This document shows positions 59,281-64,000 of a stretch of 64,000 nucleotides of DNA, piece by piece. Below the pieces are notes generated by a model. It was not told where the DNA came from. It worked only from the letters and a program-made list of their open reading frames with translations, and made no database searches. How positions within the stretch are numbered: position 1 is the first letter of the stretch; each line of letters starts with the position of its first letter. A program made the translations under genes and the position numbers. The stretch spans positions 28,356 to 92,355 of the forward strand of contig JANQRI010000028.1 of assembly GCA_028284675.1 (NCBI GenBank), read 5' to 3'. Source of the DNA: Gammaproteobacteria bacterium (GTDB lineage: Bacteria; Pseudomonadota; Gammaproteobacteria; HTCC5015).

Positions 59281-59808
59281 ATGCGTTTACAAAATATTAC
59301 AAATAATATTTCTGCGTTTAATTCCAAAATCGGAATCCCGGTCGATTTGCGCCTGATAAAAGAACTGGAAGCCGAGCATGCATTACTGGATCAACTATTG
59401 ACCAATATGGAATCTGCCGTTGCCCAATCCAATTTTGTTCAGCTCAGCAATTATCTTAATGACTTCGCTAGCCTGCTGCGCACCCACTTTGCGAAAGAAA
59501 ATACAAAGTTTTATATGCGCCTGCAATATGTATTTCCGGCCAACTCAGCACAATTCGAGGTTATTCGTGAATTCAAAGATGAGATGCTGTTGATCGGCAA
59601 AACGATCAATAAATTCCTGAGCCGCTATGCAACCCGAAAAATGGACGAACAGCAAAAACCGCAGTTTTTATCCGACTTCAAAGCCATTAATGAACTGTTA
59701 CACAGTCGGATACATAATGAAGAAACCAAACTGTTTCCACTGTACAAAGACCCGACGAACGGCAGTCTGTATGAGCAGCTGTTAATTAAAGAGTTTAAGC
59801 CCAGCTAA
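59281..59808 (+). CDS. Hemerythrin (HHE) domain protein
   Basis: 175 residues, a four-helix bundle with likely di-iron ligands: His in EAEHALLD (about 33), His/Glu in LRTHFAKENTKFY (about 71/75) and His/Glu in SRIHNEETKLFPLY (about 145/148). Bacterial single-domain hemerythrins bind O2 or take part in oxygen, NO or iron sensing. A ribosome-binding GGAGGG lies upstream (CGGAGGGAACAGC-ATG). No membrane helix. A CRP/FNR-like site upstream supports redox or cAMP control. It is divergent from kinase 2 and convergent with giant gene C. Confidence 0.88.
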   Translation: MRLQNITNNISAFNSKIGIPVDLRLIKELEAEHALLDQLLTNMESAVAQSNFVQLSNYLNDFASLLRTHFAKENTKFYMRLQYVFPANSAQFEVIREFKDEMLLIGKTINKFLSRYATRKMDEQQKPQFLSDFKAINELLHSRIHNEETKLFPLYKDPTNGSLYEQLLIKEFKPS

Positions 59809-59884
59809 GCCGGGCAGCCTTACCAGGCGCTTAATTTACATCAAGTCGAGTCAGTCGCCAGGCTGCGCAATGGCCGTTCCAATA
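59809..59884. terminator. Possible bidirectional stop between convergent genes
   Basis: GCAGCCT (59814-59820) and AGGCTGC (59860-59866) can pair across about 39 bases between the hemerythrin gene and giant gene C. The loop is long and no T-run follows; this is weak evidence. Confidence 0.25.
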
Positions 59885-62800
59885 TTATTTTGCTCCAAAA
59901 ACTCCCGGTTTAATATCCCGCTCATACACTTCTTTTATCTTAGGTGTATCTTCATCATAAGCAGAGACCACATTCTCACTGACTGTAAAATCAAGGGACT
60001 GCCCAGTTATAGCTTTCATTTTTTGATACAATTTTTCAAAAGCTTCCCGATGAGGGCTGCCCTGAAGCATATTATCCACCAGCGTGCTCACAGCTTGAAA
60101 CATTGAGCCGGAATCCTGCGAACCAAAGCCGGCATACATATCAAAGAAAAGTTTATACTGCAAAATCTTCAAAATATTTCCATGCTGATAAGCAACCGAT
60201 GGATCTCCATATAAAATACCTGTGACGCCTGACGTAAAATAACTAAACATCCCGTTATTATTTATTTTTTGATGAAGTTCCTCTAAAGCCTCCATAGCAG
60301 AGTCGAAATGCTTTGATTTAATGGACTCATCCAAAACCACCGTATTCAATGAATTAAGTATGTGCATTGAAATATATTCAAACACATCAGCTGTAATTTG
60401 ACGTTTCTCTTCATTTGTCAAGCCTCTCACCCCAGAACTCCCACCCTCAGACACTTCTGCTGTATCAAGCACTAACAATTCAGCTACAACATCCAGCAGA
60501 CCATCTGCAAATAAAATTTTCTCGCTTTCATCCCCGATCAAATGAACTTTATAAAAATGATTCGGTAATTCCTGCTTAATCATATTAGCGATTTGCTGTA
60601 TTTGTGATGATAAAGATTCCGGGGATGAAATTTGCGAATACCCCGCTCCTACAGAATCTCCATTTAATTTATTGTTTTTTTGAGCCGAGGCATTTTGCGC
60701 ACCAAACACATGAGGCACGATGTTATTCTCATAGATATCCTTTATTTTCAAAGTATCCAGTCCAAAATTCGGATGGTGATTACCACTCAGCACCCGTGTA
60801 TTCACGGCCTCAGAAATAGCTTTAGTTAACTGATACAACTCCGCATATGCACCACGATGCGGGCTTTCCTGAATAGCCTCATTTACCATTTCGGTCACAC
60901 TTTGAAACATTGAGTTTGAACTTTGCGAACCAAACTTAGCATGCATTTCCAAAAACAACTTAAACTGAAGCAGTGAAATAATACGTGCACGCTCTTTGCC
61001 GGTGCCTGCCCCTTCATAAAGAGCTTCTCTTACTTTAGATGAGATCTTCTCCCCTCCGGCATCAATATATGCGCGCAATTCCTCCAAACCCTGCCGAGTG
61101 GAATCGAAATGCTCTCTGCCAATAGGTGCTTCCAACCTTGTTTCATTCAACATGTTGAAAATGCGTATTGAGACCCGTTCGAATACATTCTCTGTAATTT
61201 GACGCTTTTCTGCCCCATTAAGATTACGCACCCCACCCGAAGCTGTTTGAATTTTAGCAGTATCCAATACTAAAAGTTCGGCTACCACATCAAGTATACC
61301 GTCTACCAGCATAGACCCTTCACTTTGAAATGCATTCAAATGACCTGGGTAGAAATGACTAGACAATTCCTTTTCTATCGCATCACCGATTTTTTTTATT
61401 TGTATGGATACAGGTTCCGGAGGTGAAGCCTTAGCAACCGCATCTGGTGCGTCACGATTAGTTATTTCTGTTGTTTTTTTTTGAGCCGCGTCAGTTTGTG
61501 TGCCGAGAAAGTGAGGCTTGATGTGTTGATTGTAAAAATCTTCACCTTTGGAATTATCTACCCCATAATCCGGCTTATGATCACCACTAAAAAGCAGGCT
61601 GGCTGTTTTATCGATTATAATATCAAGTTTTTTTGACAGCTCATTATATTGATCTGAATACGGGCTTTGCTGGATAATATTTTTAACTTTATTTGCTGCC
61701 TGCTGAAAAGCTGATCCAGAATCGGAAGAACCGAAGCTATTATAAAATCTAAACATTGCATCATACTGCAAGACAGTGAAAATATACGATTGCTGGACCG
61801 CATCACCTCCGTTTTGATACATAAACTCAACCGCTTTTTGATAAACCCGCTTTACTGAATCAGGGTCAGTCAAAGGCTCATCTATATAGGTACCCAATTG
61901 ATCTAACGCCTGACTAGCAATTCCAAACTGGGCTTTAGTTGGTTCACTTTCAGGCTTATTCTTATCAAGCATCGATATAATTTTTTGTGCTACATAATTA
62001 AATTCATTCTGAAAAATTTCTTTTTTCTCATGGTCGGTCAATTTTCTTTTTGGGCCACCACCTTCAGGTAAAATTTCAACTTCATCCAGCTTTAATCGAG
62101 TAATTATAGCATCGGTCATACCATCAATTAGATGAGCTCCTTCTTTAACTCCTGCATCAAGATGAGCGAATTGAAAGTGAACACCAAGCTCATGCCGGAC
62201 AACCTGCTTCACCTGATCTATATTTACATTCAAACCTGAATTAATAATATCGGCTAAAGATTTTGCCTGATCTAAAAAACTTAAATTTGGGTCATCAACT
62301 CCAAACTGTATATCAACGCCACTATTCGATAAATTAGGCGCCATACGTCTTTCATAAAACTTTTGCATTTCTTTCGTCATATCACCGAAGTCAGGCATGT
62401 ACTCGCCACTAAATATTATGGAAATAGCCTTGGTCACAGCCTCACTGGCTTTTGCGTATAATTCCTGGGTTAACATTGGGAATGAACCATCATTGAGAAG
62501 CTCAGCTGCTTCTGCACGCAGTCTCTGAAACGAGGAATTTGGATTTTGAGACCCCATGCCATTATACAGCTCACCAAAAACCCAATAGAGCGCAGTCCTA
62601 ACCACATGCGAATGCTCGCGCCCCTCTCCCAACCTATCTTCCAAATGCCTCCCACTTTCTTCAGCAATTCCGAAGTCCTGTTCAAAATCAGGGCTATTTA
62701 AAGCTTTACTAAAAGCTTCAAAGGCATTATGAACGTGAATTTTCACTGCATTCTCTATTTTCACACCTGGATCATTGTTGCTTAACACCTCTAACATGCG

Positions 62801-64000
62801 ATCTGCAACAAACTCTAGCGCACCTTCTCTTAGGGATTGTTTTTCAGCCTGAGTTAATTTACGCTTACTACCATCAGTGTTTGATGCAATTTCTGCCGTA
62901 TCCAGCTCCAACAGATCTCGCACAGGTGCAAGCATCGCCGGCAGTAAGCGCGTTCTAGTGAACCCATAATCATCTGCAGCCGCATAGTGATCAATGAAAC
63001 TCTCCATTTTTTCCTGTAAATCGGCTGCAACCTTATCAATTTGCTGCTGAACAACGTTTGGCTCATCGTCCGTTGTATCAACTTCTGTCGACTCTACAGT
63101 TGCAGTTTTTACGACAATCTGATTCGGCGCACCGGCTTCAGGGGCAGGTGCATTCAAATTCACTTCACTGGTGATTGGGCTTTTGGCAGGTAAGCTTTCA
63201 GGTGGCGTATTGTTTACAATACTTTGCTGTGAAGGCGCACCGGGTGTTGTGATACTGCCGGGCTCGAACGTAAACTGCGGTGTGGTCGGTGCAGCTGTAT
63301 TAATCTCAACTTGTTGCCCATTACTGGTATCGGGGTTTAATGTAAACGGGCTGCCGATCGGTGTTGCAGTGCTTTCATCCGGATTGATCAGGCCATCATC
63401 AAGTTTACGATCACCAATACGGCTGCTGTGATCATTCAGGTCAATGGGTTTGTCCGGGTCTACGACTGGCGATGCCGGTTTATCGTAATAAATCCGCTTA
63501 ACCTTCTCGGCATTATCGCCTATCGGTTGTGCTGTTTCGGGTTGGGGTGAAATATCCCGAAGCTGTCCAGGGGTATTGGCTTTTTGTTGCAGCAGCGCTA
63601 TGGCTTCGGCCTCGGTGGCAACATCCAGGAACACGCTGTTTTGTTTGCCGTTACCCATGGGGTAGTAGGCCATGTAGAACGTTTTGCCGCCCTGCAGTTG
63701 TTTTTGCAGATCGATGGTATGGGTGTTGCCGTTCACGTTCAGTGTGGTGCTGCTTTGACTTAACGGGCCTTTAACATTCATCGGCATCGTTTTCGACGCA
63801 CCGTTCAGCATCGTATGCAGCTGGCCGTTCTGCAGTGCCACATTGGCCAAATGCATTGCTTCGTTGAGGTTACTGGCCGGTAATGTGTAACCTTTACTCA
63901 AATCCGGTTGGCCGTTTTTCACCGGGTGGACGGTGAAGCTGGACGGTTCGTTGGATCCAGCCGGCGGGGCGTATTCGCGCACGATCACCTGGTTGTTGGT
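59885..64000 (-). CDS. Giant protein C, unknown function, four tandem modules; N-terminus cut by window
   Basis: At least 1367 residues; the frame is open to the window edge (TNNQ precedes the first GTG at 63988), so the true start lies outside. The N-terminal 300 residues are Pro/Thr/Asn-rich (TAAPTTPQFTFEPGS, NAPAPEAGAPNQ) after a compact part with FYMAYYPMGNGKQNSVFLDV. Then four helical modules of about 235 residues follow, starting near 320, 573, 860 and 1130. Shared marks are LLxLDTA (modules 1, 3 and 4; LKLDEVE in 2), a basic/Leu spot before an EK helix, GS(Q)xxxSxFQ, SGxxxPxxG (modules 1-3), and a closing YxxxIxPxxFGAQ (weak in 1). No enzyme motif recognised; no similarity to A/B beyond composition. 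The DNA is clearly AT-richer over the modules than over the N-terminal part. Confidence 0.8.
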   Translation of the reverse strand, partial: TNNQVIVREYAPPAGSNEPSSFTVHPVKNGQPDLSKGYTLPASNLNEAMHLANVALQNGQLHTMLNGASKTMPMNVKGPLSQSSTTLNVNGNTHTIDLQKQLQGGKTFYMAYYPMGNGKQNSVFLDVATEAEAIALLQQKANTPGQLRDISPQPETAQPIGDNAEKVKRIYYDKPASPVVDPDKPIDLNDHSSRIGDRKLDDGLINPDESTATPIGSPFTLNPDTSNGQQVEINTAAPTTPQFTFEPGSITTPGAPSQQSIVNNTPPESLPAKSPITSEVNLNAPAPEAGAPNQIVVKTATVESTEVDTTDDEPNVVQQQIDKVAADLQEKMESFIDHYAAADDYGFTRTRLLPAMLAPVRDLLELDTAEIASNTDGSKRKLTQAEKQSLREGALEFVADRMLEVLSNNDPGVKIENAVKIHVHNAFEAFSKALNSPDFEQDFGIAEESGRHLEDRLGEGREHSHVVRTALYWVFGELYNGMGSQNPNSSFQRLRAEAAELLNDGSFPMLTQELYAKASEAVTKAISIIFSGEYMPDFGDMTKEMQKFYERRMAPNLSNSGVDIQFGVDDPNLSFLDQAKSLADIINSGLNVNIDQVKQVVRHELGVHFQFAHLDAGVKEGAHLIDGMTDAIITRLKLDEVEILPEGGGPKRKLTDHEKKEIFQNEFNYVAQKIISMLDKNKPESEPTKAQFGIASQALDQLGTYIDEPLTDPDSVKRVYQKAVEFMYQNGGDAVQQSYIFTVLQYDAMFRFYNSFGSSDSGSAFQQAANKVKNIIQQSPYSDQYNELSKKLDIIIDKTASLLFSGDHKPDYGVDNSKGEDFYNQHIKPHFLGTQTDAAQKKTTEITNRDAPDAVAKASPPEPVSIQIKKIGDAIEKELSSHFYPGHLNAFQSEGSMLVDGILDVVAELLVLDTAKIQTASGGVRNLNGAEKRQITENVFERVSIRIFNMLNETRLEAPIGREHFDSTRQGLEELRAYIDAGGEKISSKVREALYEGAGTGKERARIISLLQFKLFLEMHAKFGSQSSNSMFQSVTEMVNEAIQESPHRGAYAELYQLTKAISEAVNTRVLSGNHHPNFGLDTLKIKDIYENNIVPHVFGAQNASAQKNNKLNGDSVGAGYSQISSPESLSSQIQQIANMIKQELPNHFYKVHLIGDESEKILFADGLLDVVAELLVLDTAEVSEGGSSGVRGLTNEEKRQITADVFEYISMHILNSLNTVVLDESIKSKHFDSAMEALEELHQKINNNGMFSYFTSGVTGILYGDPSVAYQHGNILKILQYKLFFDMYAGFGSQDSGSMFQAVSTLVDNMLQGSPHREAFEKLYQKMKAITGQSLDFTVSENVVSAYDEDTPKIKEVYERDIKPGVFGAK

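Overview
The window reads as chromosomal DNA of a free-living, probably marine or halotolerant gammaproteobacterium. The evidence is a complete Na+-translocating NADH:quinone reductase operon (nqrABCDEF-apbE-nqrM), the fused kinase-like/GNAT form of ArgA, and a typical gammaproteobacterial housekeeping set: PrmB, Psd, TsaB, YoaA, PBP1b, ClpB, TatD, AmpD/AmpE, Rep and RNase D. No species could be fixed by reading alone. I saw no tRNA, rRNA, CRISPR array, insertion sequence, integrase or phage gene.

Layout. 0-4 kb: a cut-off secreted protein and prmB (minus), then SCO1/SenC, a PCuAC copper chaperone and psd (plus). 3-9.8 kb: a minus-strand run of a CBS-GGDEF protein, tsaB, yoaA, a TPR lipoprotein and mrcB. 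9.9-16.8 kb: a large polytopic membrane protein (plus), then an EAL-HDOD protein, a SIMPL protein and clpB (minus). 16.8-25.4 kb: two giant uncharacterised genes (A, 1118 aa; B, 1690 aa) that share a C-terminal module. 25.6-33.3 kb: a DUF465 protein and the nqr operon. 33.4-42.4 kb: a CBS protein, an outer-membrane-like protein, a YiiX-like papain-fold protein, tatD, an IMPase-family phosphatase, ampE, ampD, rep and rnd. 42.4-47.9 kb: an orphan gene behind a structured leader, ilvD, argA, an SMR exporter and a LemA-like protein. 47.9-51.1 kb: a cyanide-insensitive-type cytochrome bd operon (cydA-cydB) continuing into a DUF1287 protein and a 47-residue membrane protein. 51.3-54.7 kb: an ArsJ-like MFS permease, a uracil-DNA-glycosylase-family protein, two small orphan genes and a long non-coding stretch with a predicted multibranched RNA fold. 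54.7-59.8 kb: a LuxR-type response regulator, two near-identical hybrid histidine kinases in tandem and a hemerythrin-domain protein. 59.9-64 kb: a third giant gene (C, at least 1367 aa, cut by the window edge) made of four tandem modules of about 235 residues.

How the parts work together. NQR (sodium-motive NADH oxidation) with its maturation factors ApbE (FMN transfer) and NqrM, the bd-type quinol oxidase, and the SCO/PCuAC copper factors describe a flexible aerobic respiratory chain. A CRP/FNR-like site between the hemerythrin gene and the second kinase hints at oxygen or cAMP control there. AmpD, AmpE, PBP1b and the lipoprotein serve wall synthesis and recycling. ClpB carries its own heat-shock-type promoter overlapping the stop codon of giant gene A.

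The strongest candidates for undescribed biology are the giant multidomain proteins A, B and C, the predicted structured RNA near 54.24-54.45 kb, and the duplicated kinases with their motif-rich leader. Functions for the giants are not assigned; a GNAT-like fold in the B repeats is only a suggestion.
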